DNA of 15,004 nucleotides from CAZWDL01 sp964632995 (GTDB lineage Bacteria; Bacteroidota; Bacteroidia; Chitinophagales; Saprospiraceae), in contig CAZWDL010000150.1 of NCBI GenBank assembly GCA_964632995.1, positions 1 to 15,004 of the forward strand, written 5' to 3'. A program made the translations under genes and the position numbers. Position 1 is the first letter of the stretch; every line of letters begins with the position of its first letter. This document shows positions 6,921 through 14,882 of this stretch, one piece after another. Below the pieces are notes generated by a model that ran no database searches, was not told the DNA's origin, and was given only the letters and a program-made list of their open reading frames with translations.

Positions 6921-9396
6921 GGATACATCAGAAAATCTATATCTCCAGACACTTCTTTTCCTACTTGGCAATCTGGAGAATACTTCTCTGGAGAAGGTAA
7001 TTAAAGGATTTCCGGAACCGGAAGAACAGGAGACGGAAATCATTAATAAAGCAGTCTCCATTTTTCAAAAAGAAAGCGATAATCAACCGTCCAAATGGCT
7101 TCGGCCGATATTTGATGTTATTTTAAAAACTGCTGAATCTACTAAAAACAATCCCTGGTATTTTGAGCCTCAAGCTTTTGACCTTTCCTCAAATTTAATG
7201 CCTGCCAAAGAGCCATCACTAAAGGTGGATTCCGTAATTGAGGATTTAGCAGAAGAAATCCAATTGCTACGAAAACTACAAGGAGAGAAAGTGGATCCAG
7301 AAACATTACTTTTTCTTCTCAAAAAGTATACGGTCATGCTTCCTGAGCCGACGGGAAACTGGCCGGGTGTGGCTTTTTATGATTACGTCAAGTTCATCGC
7401 AGGAACAGCCATATGCATGCATTCCAGCATGCAGGATTCTCCCGGGAATGCGGTATGGAATAAAACCAAACCCTTCAAGTTGATCCGGACAGACATATCG
7501 GGCATACAAAATTTTATTTTTGATATCACAAGTAAACATGCTGCAAAGAACCTTAAAGGAAGGTCCTTTTATGTTAGATTATTAAGTGATTCAATTCTCT
7601 ATTTGTTGCTGAACAGGCTCGGTCTTTTTTTGGCCAATGTCATCTATGATTCAGGAGGAAATTTCCTACTTCTAGCCCCAAATACCAGAAAGGTCAACGA
7701 AGAACTTGATGTCTCTGACCCGAAAAGTCTGTCGTTCGAAATTACAGACAAGTTATTTCAGCAGCACGGCGCTACCATAACTGCAGTTATTGACAGTGTG
7801 GAATTGTCTGCCGAGGCTTTTCAAGGCGAAGATCTAAAAGAGGCTGTGAATGAGTTATTTTTAAATATTGATCAACAGAAAAAGCAAAAATTCGCTGGTC
7901 TGATCAACAGCAAATTTGACCATTTTTTTGACGAAACCAAAGTAGGCGACAAAGGAGGCAGTACTTTCCGGGATGCATTAACCGGCGAAGAGATAGACAT
8001 GGATGAGCCCGCCTATTACTTAAAAGAGGACGGTCAGTGGGAAAAAGAAAAAAGGGACGACGCCGACCTTTTCAAAGAGGGAACCAAAAAACAAATTGAC
8101 CTTGGCAAGCATCTCAAAAACACACTTTACTGGATTATCACCAATGAAGTTCTTTTCTCCCCCAGCGATCAAAACCGAATGGACGAATTCATCCATGAAC
8201 CTGCCGATATGGGTGTTTTCCATTATCTCGTTACGGAAGACAATGAACATCAGTTTTTAAGTGCACTGAAAAATACAGACTCCAAATCTGTAATCTACCG
8301 CCTGAACAAGCAAGATATTTTAAAAGGACACCTTCCTTTCGGTAAACACCACACCTACGGAGCTACACTATATGGAGGAAACAAAGCTCCGGTATTTGAG
8401 TGCAGGTTTGAGGATAAGGAGGACAGTAAAACATATCAAAAGAATAATCCCAAAACCTTTAATCACCTTGCATACAAAATAGACCCGGTGACTGGAGAAG
8501 CAAAGAGTAAAATCAAACGGTTGGGAGTACTTCGAATGGATGTGGATGGTTTGGGATGGCTATTCAGTGACGGTATTCCAGATAACCTTTTGACCTTACT
8601 CACCTACGCCTCCCTAAGCCGTAGTCTGGATACCTTCTTCACAGGCATGCTGAATAACATTTGGGAAGATGATGATGAGTTGCGATACAACAGCCAAATC
8701 ATCTATTCCGGTGGGGATGATCTTTTTATTGTTGGACGCTGGGATGTGTGTATACATTTTGCTGAATTGATCCATTCCAAGTTTCTGGGATGGACTTGTC
8801 AACAGAATATGGAAACCCATCCCCAATTGAGTGTTTCTGGAGGAATAGCTGTGGTTACCCATAAATTTCCAATTATCAAAGGAGCTGAATTTGCACACGA
8901 TTCCGAACAGGAGGCTAAGAACTATTCGGTTTCGATAAATAATGAAGAAACGTGGAGCAAAAATGCCTTTACGCTTTGGAAACCCCTGAACTGGCAAATG
9001 GAATACCCGATTGTGAAAGATTTAGGAAAAAAAATATGGATACACCTTCAAGATGACAACCGACGGCAAATTTTCCACAAAATTACAGCTTATCACGAAG
9101 AGAAGTTAAATGCAGAAAAACATGGAATGGTCCCTAGATGGAAATGGCAGATTGCTTATGACATCGCCCGCGCCAAGGAACGTTACAAAGGACGTGACGC
9201 CAAAGATTTTAGGATATTCCTTGATGAAATCAAAACTGATATCTTTTGTGATACTTACCAGGGGAGTAAAGAAAAATTAAAAGGCAAGCACGACTATTTT
9301 GATCTTTTGCGAATTGCCATTCGCTGGACAGAATTAAAATCTCGGACCTTGCCTGCTAAATCAAAAACTAAAGAATATGCAGAAGACGATCATTAA
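6910..9396 (+). CDS. csm1: Cas10/Csm1, type III-A large subunit with degenerate HD domain
   Basis: Large subunit of the Csm complex; on target RNA binding its palm domain makes cyclic oligoadenylates from ATP. The 828-aa protein keeps the signature D-I-S-G-I-Q-N-F-I-F (195-204), the first palm segment R-M-D-V-D-G-L-G (542-549; Asp544, Asp546) and the cyclase motif S-G-G-D-D-L-F with GGDD at 601-604. The N-terminal segment LLFLLGNLENTSLEKV stands where an HD-type Cas10 has L-L-H-D-I-G-K. The later motif usually read as L-Y-D-H-x-K is F-Y-D-Y-V-K, so the DNase centre appears lost. The C-x-x-C zinc ligands common in Csm1 are also missing; only five isolated cysteines occur. The gene overlaps cas6 by 11 nt and csm2 by 20 nt. 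It is AT-rich (21 of 60 bases G or C at 7141-7200), unlike cas6. Family identity is secure; loss of DNase activity is inferred. Confidence 0.96.
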   Translation: MSNKDTSENLYLQTLLFLLGNLENTSLEKVIKGFPEPEEQETEIINKAVSIFQKESDNQPSKWLRPIFDVILKTAESTKNNPWYFEPQAFDLSSNLMPAKEPSLKVDSVIEDLAEEIQLLRKLQGEKVDPETLLFLLKKYTVMLPEPTGNWPGVAFYDYVKFIAGTAICMHSSMQDSPGNAVWNKTKPFKLIRTDISGIQNFIFDITSKHAAKNLKGRSFYVRLLSDSILYLLLNRLGLFLANVIYDSGGNFLLLAPNTRKVNEELDVSDPKSLSFEITDKLFQQHGATITAVIDSVELSAEAFQGEDLKEAVNELFLNIDQQKKQKFAGLINSKFDHFFDETKVGDKGGSTFRDALTGEEIDMDEPAYYLKEDGQWEKEKRDDADLFKEGTKKQIDLGKHLKNTLYWIITNEVLFSPSDQNRMDEFIHEPADMGVFHYLVTEDNEHQFLSALKNTDSKSVIYRLNKQDILKGHLPFGKHHTYGATLYGGNKAPVFECRFEDKEDSKTYQKNNPKTFNHLAYKIDPVTGEAKSKIKRLGVLRMDVDGLGWLFSDGIPDNLLTLLTYASLSRSLDTFFTGMLNNIWEDDDELRYNSQIIYSGGDDLFIVGRWDVCIHFAELIHSKFLGWTCQQNMETHPQLSVSGGIAVVTHKFPIIKGAEFAHDSEQEAKNYSVSINNEETWSKNAFTLWKPLNWQMEYPIVKDLGKKIWIHLQDDNRRQIFHKITAYHEEKLNAEKHGMVPRWKWQIAYDIARAKERYKGRDAKDFRIFLDEIKTDIFCDTYQGSKEKLKGKHDYFDLLRIAIRWTELKSRTLPAKSKTKEYAEDDH

Positions 9397-9880
9397 GAAT
9401 TTCAACCCTTCAAATTTTAAGACCAAGTGGGTCACCGAAGGGATAACAGAAGAATGTATCGAATACCTTGAGAACTTCGGATTCTACCTCTGCGACAAAA
9501 AGGATGTCAATGATCGGTATCCTGGTTACCAGGCAATGACCACTAGCCAATTGAGGAACATATTCAGCGAAGCCAAGCAGATCGAAGTTCAGGTAAGAAA
9601 AATACTCAGCGATTATGAGAATCAAGATTCTGAAGTAAGTGCAGAGGCTAAAAGGATCTGGGAAACAGAACTGAAAACTAAAATTCTCCTACTCCGTCCA
9701 AAGATTGCCTATAGTACTGCGAGAGCAATGGATCGCTCTCCTAAAACACGAATGCAAGATTTTCGGGAAGTCATAGAAAGGGCACTTATCGAAACAATTA
9801 AAAACCCGAAATACTATCTCAACTTCATCCATATTATGGAAGCCATCATTGCTTACCATAAAGTTTATGGCGGAAGATAA
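9377..9880 (+). CDS. csm2: Csm2, small subunit of the Csm complex
   Basis: Small helical subunit that lines the inner filament of the type III-A effector next to Csm3 and helps hold the crRNA-target duplex. The 167-aa protein shows the family signs: T-T-S-Q-L-R-N-I-F-S-E (55-65), L-L-L-R-P-K-I-A-Y (104-112) and the closing E-A-I-I-A-Y-H-K-V-Y-G-G (155-166). The first ~50 residues, N-F-N-P...Y-P-G-Y-Q-A, form an extension that is longer than in many Csm2 proteins. The start codon lies 20 nt inside csm1, indicating coupled translation. No catalytic role is expected. Confidence 0.95.
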   Translation: MQKTIIKNFNPSNFKTKWVTEGITEECIEYLENFGFYLCDKKDVNDRYPGYQAMTTSQLRNIFSEAKQIEVQVRKILSDYENQDSEVSAEAKRIWETELKTKILLLRPKIAYSTARAMDRSPKTRMQDFREVIERALIETIKNPKYYLNFIHIMEAIIAYHKVYGGR

Positions 9881-9934
9881 GGAAAGAACCTGACGAAAAT
9901 TTTTGTTTTTCTCAAAGCTTAAAATTTGTCCAAC

Positions 9935-10684
9935 ATGAATAATACACCTCAATTAGAAAAGAAAATATTCATCTCCGGAGACATTAGAACACAAACCGGA
10001 CTCATGATTGGCTCCAGTTCTTCTGCTATGGATATCGGAGGTGTAGACAAGGCAGTCATTCGCCATCCAATCACAAAACTTCCCTATATTCCTGGAAGCT
10101 CCCTAAAAGGGAAACTAAGATCTTTACTCGAATTACATTTAGGAAATGTAAGTGAAAATCGTGGCGGAAGAAGTAAGTCCTATGGTCCTACTCATAATCC
10201 AGAACACCTCCCCGCCAGGCTTTTTGGCCATATCAAACATAAGGAAGATAACAACAATGAATCACAGCAACCTTCCCGGGTAATTGTCCGGGATGGTGAT
10301 CTGCGAAATGGCGAACAGCTTAACATTGACACCGAACTACTTTTTACGGAAGTCAAAGCCGAAAATTCAATTGACCGAATCACTTCTGCTGCCAATCCAC
10401 GGTTTTTCGAACGAGTACCTCAAGGAGCTAGATTCAAATTGGAAGTTATTCTGAACGTATTCTCTAATGATGATGAAGAAGAATTCCTGAAAGGGCTCTT
10501 TCAGGCCATGCGTCTCGTCCAGGATGATTATCTGGGAGGCGGCGGATCACGTGGAAACGGTCAAATCGTATTTAATATTTCCCGGATGGAAGAAAGAGGT
10601 AAGGACTACTATTTGAATCCGAGCCCGGATAATATTGAAGATCGGACAAATGAAGTCCCTGAGGACTTAAGACAAAATTCCTGA
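9935..10684 (+). CDS. csm3: Csm3, backbone Cas7-type RNase subunit
   Basis: Repeated backbone subunit of the Csm complex that wraps the crRNA and cuts bound target RNA at 6-nt steps. The ATG at 9935 is preferred over a TTG three codons upstream; it gives 249 aa. The key segment M-D-I-G-G-V-D-K-A-V-I (32-42) contains Asp38, which aligns with the catalytic Asp of known Csm3 proteins in the G-G-x-D-x-x-V-I pattern, so target RNA cleavage is probably intact. P-Y-I-P-G-S-S-L-K-G-K-L-R (50-62) and the glycine-rich loop G-G-G-G-S-R-G-N-G (201-209) complete the RAMP fold. A 54-nt gap separates it from csm2 and no strong ribosome site is visible, as is usual in Bacteroidota. The last ~35 residues form a charged tail beyond the core. 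Confidence 0.96.
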   Translation: MNNTPQLEKKIFISGDIRTQTGLMIGSSSSAMDIGGVDKAVIRHPITKLPYIPGSSLKGKLRSLLELHLGNVSENRGGRSKSYGPTHNPEHLPARLFGHIKHKEDNNNESQQPSRVIVRDGDLRNGEQLNIDTELLFTEVKAENSIDRITSAANPRFFERVPQGARFKLEVILNVFSNDDEEEFLKGLFQAMRLVQDDYLGGGGSRGNGQIVFNISRMEERGKDYYLNPSPDNIEDRTNEVPEDLRQNS

Positions 10685-10728
10685 TGGACGACCAGGTATT
10701 TTTCAAATAATGATAGCACCAACAATCT

Positions 10729-11811
10729 ATGCCAGATAAAAACAGATTCACCTTAATTAAACTCCGCAATTTCAAGGGAGGCCTCCACCTCTCGCGCGGA
10801 CGAACCAACACCTATTCCGAAAGTGCAAAGATGCTTCACTCAGACACGCTGAAGTCTGCAATTTTTGCCTGTGCAATTCAACTATTTGGAGAAAAAGCCA
10901 TTTCCAGGGATTCTTTTCTTGACCGCTTTCGCATTACCTCAGCCTTTCCCTACGGGATTGATTTGGAAAAAAAGATACAATTTTTCTTCCCCAAGCCACA
11001 AGGAAGGCTTCCTATTGAAATATCCGGAGAGAAACAAACCGAAAAGAAAAAACTCAAGCGTCTCCAATACCTGGAAAAGAAACTTTTTGAAAAAATTATC
11101 CAGGCAGAAAAAGTGATTCTCAGGCCTGAAAATATTTATAAGCAATGGGCAAGTTTTGGAAGGTTACAAGATCCGGTCTCGGGTGAAAAACTGGAAATTT
11201 TCACCTCTGAAGCTTTTCAGCACGTAGCCATTGCCAGAGACCATGGAACCGATAGCACACCTTACTATGTCGACAAAATGTACTTCAGTGAGCAATCCGG
11301 GCTTTTCTTTCTGCTGAGTTGCAACGAAGCACCGGTTCGAGAGAAAATATTCGCTGCTTTGAGGTTATTAGCTGACAGTGGAATCGGTACCGATCGCAAT
11401 AATGGCATGGGCAGGTTTCAATTCGATAGTGAAAGAGATATCCAGGACGATTTTGACCTCGCAGTTCCTTCGAATGCAGATTATCAAATGAATTTATCAT
11501 TGTTTCTACCATCAGACATTAAGGAGTTAAGACAATTGAATAATGCAAAATACGAAATCGTCAAAAGAGGAGGATACATTGCCAGCCCGGCGAATAATAA
11601 ACACCTGACTATTCGGAAAAAGTCCATTTACATGTTTACCGAGGGATCTCTTTTCAGAACACCCGAGAAACCAAAGGGTAGAGTCGCGGACTTAAAACCG
11701 GACACAGAAGCTCTTGAAGCAGCTGACATTCCGCCAGTTTCCCATTCAATATACCGGGATGGGAAGGCAATATTTATTCCTTGCTCCGTTCACCCCGGCT
11801 ACATAAAATAA
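10729..11811 (+). CDS. csm4: Csm4, Cas5-type subunit
   Basis: Binds the 5' repeat-derived handle of the crRNA and anchors Csm1 at the foot of the complex. The 360-aa protein starts with the beta-strand L-I-K-L-R-N-F-K-G-G-L-H-L (9-21), typical of Cas5-like Csm4. It carries H-S-D-T-L-K-S-A-I (37-45), matching the common H-S-D-T-L-x-x-A pattern, and ends its RAMP core with D-S-G-I-G-T-D-R-N-N-G-M-G-R-F (216-230), the glycine-rich loop. A Lys/Glu-rich helix near 100-130 is an insertion. The gene starts 44 nt after csm3 and ends 7 nt before csm5, so it is in the same operon. Codon use is AT-rich like the other csm genes. Confidence 0.95.
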   Translation: MPDKNRFTLIKLRNFKGGLHLSRGRTNTYSESAKMLHSDTLKSAIFACAIQLFGEKAISRDSFLDRFRITSAFPYGIDLEKKIQFFFPKPQGRLPIEISGEKQTEKKKLKRLQYLEKKLFEKIIQAEKVILRPENIYKQWASFGRLQDPVSGEKLEIFTSEAFQHVAIARDHGTDSTPYYVDKMYFSEQSGLFFLLSCNEAPVREKIFAALRLLADSGIGTDRNNGMGRFQFDSERDIQDDFDLAVPSNADYQMNLSLFLPSDIKELRQLNNAKYEIVKRGGYIASPANNKHLTIRKKSIYMFTEGSLFRTPEKPKGRVADLKPDTEALEAADIPPVSHSIYRDGKAIFIPCSVHPGYIK

Positions 11812-11818
11812 TTGGGAC

Positions 11819-12982
11819 ATGAATACCAGAACAGTACATATACAAACACTCACCCCTGTACATATTGGAGACGGTAATGAGCTTCAGGCAAATATGGAGT
11901 ATCTCTATTTCCGTGATCAGGGACTTATCGCTGTTATTAATCCCGAGCTGGTTTTCAATATAATTGGCCCAGACAGCATCGATCAATGGGTAAGCATTAT
12001 TGAAAAACGAGGAGACCTACTAAATGAACTGTTATTAGTCAGGAAGCCGAACTTACAAGCGGAAGATTTATCCAGCCGGATAATGTTGGTGGAAGCCGGA
12101 ACCGGGAATGGGAATATCAAATCTCAGATTCATCTGGGTGTGCCCACAAAAGCCAGTATTCCCGGGTCCTCAATTAAGGGAAGTATTCGTACTGCTTTGC
12201 TAAACAGTCTTATCCGGGCTAATCCGGTATTCGCTTCCCAGGAAAAGAACCTGATACAAAAAAGAGGAAATAGAATAGAATTTAAAGACAATCAGATTCA
12301 GGCTCACTATCTCGCTCCCGATCAGAGGTTTACCCGCCGGGTGGAGCCTAAAAAAGATTTACTACGATTATTGAGAGTAGGTGATGTCTACTTCGATACG
12401 CGAACGGTAGTTGTAAGAAACACAGTGGTGAATGAATATATCAAAGGCTGGGGCGTCAAACCGGAACTGAGTAGTTTGTATGAGTGTATACCGGCAGGAG
12501 CTGGATCCGTTGCTACCTTGCAGATACCTGCCGATTTGTTGGAAAAAATAAAAAAAGAAAGAGCACTTAACATTCCCAAAGAATTTGCTGCATATGATCC
12601 TGAAAGCTTAATGGCTTTGATCAATAAACACACCAAAAGATTGGTTCAGCAGGAAATTGAACTTTGGGAAGAAGAGGATAATCCTTTGGCGATCGGAGAT
12701 CTCCTCGATCATTTACGCAGAATCTTAAATACGGCGAACAAATGCGGAAAAGGAGAATGCGTCATGCGCGTAGGCGCGGGATCCGGATGGGATTTCATGA
12801 CTGGAGCCTGGCCGAGAGGGCAAGATGAAAATGGTAAATACATTTTAGAAGAGCCAACCTGGAGCAAACTGAAAAATTCGCTTCGCCGAAAGAATTATCC
12901 AGATCGAGTTCTTTTTCCTAAAACCAGAAAACTAATTGAAGGGGGAATACCGATGGGGTTTGTGAAGCTTTCTGTTTCTTGA
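11819..12982 (+). CDS. csm5: Csm5, Cas7-type cap subunit
   Basis: Caps the 3' end of the crRNA filament in the Csm complex and takes part in crRNA trimming with host nucleases. The 387-aa protein begins with T-L-T-P-V-H-I-G-D-G-N (10-20), the standard Csm5 start motif, and carries I-P-G-S-S-I-K-G-S-I-R-T-A-L-L (114-128), the RAMP segment. The C-terminal part has R-V-G-A-G-S-G-W-D near nt 12769-12795 (the usual L-x-x-G-x-G-S-G pattern) and a final G-F-V-K-L-S-V-S. It follows csm4 after 7 nt with a GGGACATG context around the start. It is the last gene of the core effector; an unusual 571-nt stretch with gene remnants follows. Confidence 0.95.
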   Translation: MNTRTVHIQTLTPVHIGDGNELQANMEYLYFRDQGLIAVINPELVFNIIGPDSIDQWVSIIEKRGDLLNELLLVRKPNLQAEDLSSRIMLVEAGTGNGNIKSQIHLGVPTKASIPGSSIKGSIRTALLNSLIRANPVFASQEKNLIQKRGNRIEFKDNQIQAHYLAPDQRFTRRVEPKKDLLRLLRVGDVYFDTRTVVVRNTVVNEYIKGWGVKPELSSLYECIPAGAGSVATLQIPADLLEKIKKERALNIPKEFAAYDPESLMALINKHTKRLVQQEIELWEEEDNPLAIGDLLDHLRRILNTANKCGKGECVMRVGAGSGWDFMTGAWPRGQDENGKYILEEPTWSKLKNSLRRKNYPDRVLFPKTRKLIEGGIPMGFVKLSVS

Positions 12983-13031
12983 ATATATTATTTTTCCATC
13001 GTCAGATAGTTTGATAGTCAAATTTAAGCAC

Positions 13032-13324
13032 ATGGCAAAAAAATCATAAGTTTTCTCGGAGCAATTCCTTATAAAGAAGCAATTTATACTATAGACGGTA
13101 AAGAGTCTTCGCCTATACCGTATGTTCAGGAGGCAATCCTTAAGACCGCAACTGAGCCATGGGGTAAAGATGATAAAATATAAATTTTTACCACAAACAG
13201 TGCATTGACAAATAACTACAAGAACAGAATACTTAAATACGAACAAGAACAAGGGAAAGTTTCAAACGCGACTTTAACCGGCATAACCAGGCTCGAGAGA
13301 AAGTCAAATTGCAAGAAATTATAG
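13032..13324 (+). pseudogene. Broken CARF-domain gene (TIGR02221/Csx2-like), 5' remnant
   Basis: ATG GCA starts at 13032, runs into a 7-A tract, and hits a stop at once. Adding one A restores a frame that begins M-A-K-K-I-I-S-F-L-G-A-I-P-Y and continues with A-I-Y-T-I-D-G-K, P-Y-V-Q-E-A-I-L-K, W-G-K-D-D-K-I, an in-frame TAA at 13181-13183, then I-F-T-T-N-S-A-L-T-N-N-Y. This order (K-x-I-S-F-L-G, Y-V-Q-E-A, D-x-x-x-I-F-x-T-x-x-A, N-N-Y) is the N-terminal Rossmann part of TIGR02221/Csx2-type CARF proteins, which sense cyclic oligoadenylate. The frame ends with TAG at 13322-13324. The middle (D-x-T-H-G-F-R-type motif) and the C-terminal effector domain are missing. Two independent lesions argue for true decay, though a sequencing error could explain the homopolymer one. 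Confidence 0.8.
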
Positions 13325-13545
13325 CTAAAGTATCTTGCCTGTTACAGGAGAACAATGGAGACCCTGGTTGTCTGAAAGCTGGACGTGGTGGAGTAATCCT
13401 ATATGATAATTTTCTGGAAAAAATAGCCACCTGGGACATTTTCGACTTGGTCAGGGGCCTCGGAAAAGTTGTGAATACAAGAATAGGAAATTACATCTAC
13501 GGCATTTGGGATCTCATGATTATGTCAATGATAATCCTTAAATAA
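13237..13545 (+). pseudogene. Unrecognised open frame, possible gene remnant after the CARF pseudogene
   Basis: The frame is open from 13237 to a stop at 13543-13545 and overlaps the end of the broken CARF gene in another frame. The only start-like codon with some length is TTG at 13309 (78 codons). The sequence has a helical look (K-L-Q-E-I-I-A-K-V-S-C-L-L), then G-R-G-G-V-I-L-Y-D-N-F-L and a hydrophobic end (I-Y-G-I-W-D-L-M-I-M-S-M-I). I do not recognise it. It ends 8 nt before the next ATG. It may be the decayed 3' part of the CARF gene, the remnant of another gene, or a chance frame. Confidence 0.35.
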
Positions 13546-13553
13546 TTAAAAAT

Positions 13554-14840
13554 ATGCCTACCGGCCTTATTTTAACAATGGGGCTCTCTCCTGAGCCGCT
13601 CATTTTTTCTATTCAGCAATTGAAAGCCGACTATGTTGTCTTCATTGGAACGGGTGAATCGCTCAGGACTTCCGTTGATAAAACTGTTGAGGAAACAGGC
13701 CTGCGCCCCAGTCAATATGATAAAATGGAGATCACTGATTCTCCGGAAGAAATCGGCGCTCTTTGTGAAAAATTTGAACATGCGAAAAATTGGCTGGAGA
13801 GGCAAGGAGCAGACACAATCCTTTCGGACCCAACCGGAGGAAGAAAGTGGATGAGTGCGGGAGCAGTGATGGTTGCCTCCTTTTTAGGTATTCCCATGAT
13901 TTATGTCGATGCACGGTATGATAAAGGAAAGGTCATTCCGGAAACGATGAACATAGTAGAGTTAGGAAATGCCTATGACCAAACAGGCTTTATAATTGCT
14001 GCCAAAGGCCGGGATGCCTATAATGCCTTTGACTTCGGCGGCGCTGCCAAGCATTTTGACCGGATCGTTCCAACCCATGCCCATAAGAAAGAGTTGTTTC
14101 AGGGACTAGCCAATTTATGTGATCAACTAGCTCTTTGGGATCGGTTCGCCCACTACGAAAGCTCAGTAAGCCAGGGCATTAATAATGCAGTTCAACAGAT
14201 TGACCGTGCGCTCAGATCGGGAGCAGGCTCTGCTGAATTTGCCAGCTTCTCAGATAAGTTGAAAACCTTTGCGAGCCATATAAAAGAAATAGAGGCCACT
14301 AAAAAGCTTTCTATTGAATTCATTGTCGATATCTTTCTAAATGCAGGAAGATGTATCCGTCGAAACCGATTCGACGATGCGGTTGCTCGCCATTATCGAA
14401 CCCTGGAAGCGATCAGTCAGTATTTCCTTTATGAAGAAGGCATCGATAATAAGAAGCCGGACTACTCCAAATTGACTTCAGAGCAACTAAAAATGTATAA
14501 GTCTGGCCTTCGAGGCAATCAGAAAGCGGATAAGCAACTACCGGAAAAAATTGACTTAAAACTTGGTTTCTGGCTACTTAGATCACTTGATCATCCAATT
14601 AAAGGCCTCGTATTTAGTATCAGAAAGGGGGAACTCTCCTTCAAAGGATTCACTTTTGAAGGCATTTTGAGCGACCGTAACAGTTCTATCCTTGCGCATG
14701 GTTTCAAACCCATTGGTAAGGAGCGGGCAGAAAAATTCCATAAAAACCTCCAAATATTACTAGAACAAGCTTTTGGAAGCGCATTCCAAGAAGTGAAGAA
14801 AAAACTTCAACTTCCTACTATGCCGGAAATTGGCTTCTAG
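13554..14840 (+). CDS. Cas02710 (TIGR02710)-family CARF protein, HEPN-like C-terminus; likely Csm6-type effector
   Basis: Probably the accessory RNase that Csm1-made cyclic oligoadenylate activates. The N-terminal CARF domain (about 1-150) has L-T-M-G-L-S-P-E-P (7-15), F-I-G-T-G-E-S (30-36) and the strand-loop S-D-P-T-G-G-R-K-W-M-S-A-G (91-103), the family's nucleotide-binding signature (usually D-x-T-G-G-T-K). A helical linker follows. The block R-R-N-R-F-D-D-A-V-A-R-H-Y-R-T-L-E (269-285) is a hallmark of Cas02710 proteins. Near the C-terminus R-N-S-S-I-L-A-H-G (375-383) fits the HEPN R-x(4-6)-H motif, with Arg375 and His382 as candidate catalytic residues. The length (428 aa) is usual for the family. 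It follows the csm genes on the same strand and shares their AT-rich composition. RNase activity and ligand ring size are inferred, not shown. Confidence 0.88.
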   Translation: MPTGLILTMGLSPEPLIFSIQQLKADYVVFIGTGESLRTSVDKTVEETGLRPSQYDKMEITDSPEEIGALCEKFEHAKNWLERQGADTILSDPTGGRKWMSAGAVMVASFLGIPMIYVDARYDKGKVIPETMNIVELGNAYDQTGFIIAAKGRDAYNAFDFGGAAKHFDRIVPTHAHKKELFQGLANLCDQLALWDRFAHYESSVSQGINNAVQQIDRALRSGAGSAEFASFSDKLKTFASHIKEIEATKKLSIEFIVDIFLNAGRCIRRNRFDDAVARHYRTLEAISQYFLYEEGIDNKKPDYSKLTSEQLKMYKSGLRGNQKADKQLPEKIDLKLGFWLLRSLDHPIKGLVFSIRKGELSFKGFTFEGILSDRNSSILAHGFKPIGKERAEKFHKNLQILLEQAFGSAFQEVKKKLQLPTMPEIGF

Positions 14841-14882
14841 TTTATAGTAGACTATATACTCGAAAAAGAAATTTCAAATTCC
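14841..14882. other. Short spacer at the second GC-content junction
   Basis: This 42-nt AT-rich spacer holds a perfect TATAGT-AG-ACTATA inverted repeat (14843-14856). DNA to its left is AT-rich, DNA to its right is GC-rich (41 of 60 bases at 14881-14940). The palindrome is too short and has no T-run for a confident terminator call. Confidence 0.35.

Larger units (their letters stand above)
12983..13553 (+). other. 571-nt gap between csm5 and the CARF gene, filled with gene remnants
   Basis: The core csm genes are tightly spaced, so a 571-nt gap is odd. Read across frames it holds a broken CARF gene (13032-13324) and a further open frame of unknown origin (about 13237-13545). I see no promoter, repeat or RNA gene in it. 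Confidence 0.7.

Noticed and set aside
9926..9934. TTG at 9926 as the csm3 start
   Set aside because: The ATG three codons later starts the protein at the usual place relative to the first RAMP strand and needs no rare start codon.
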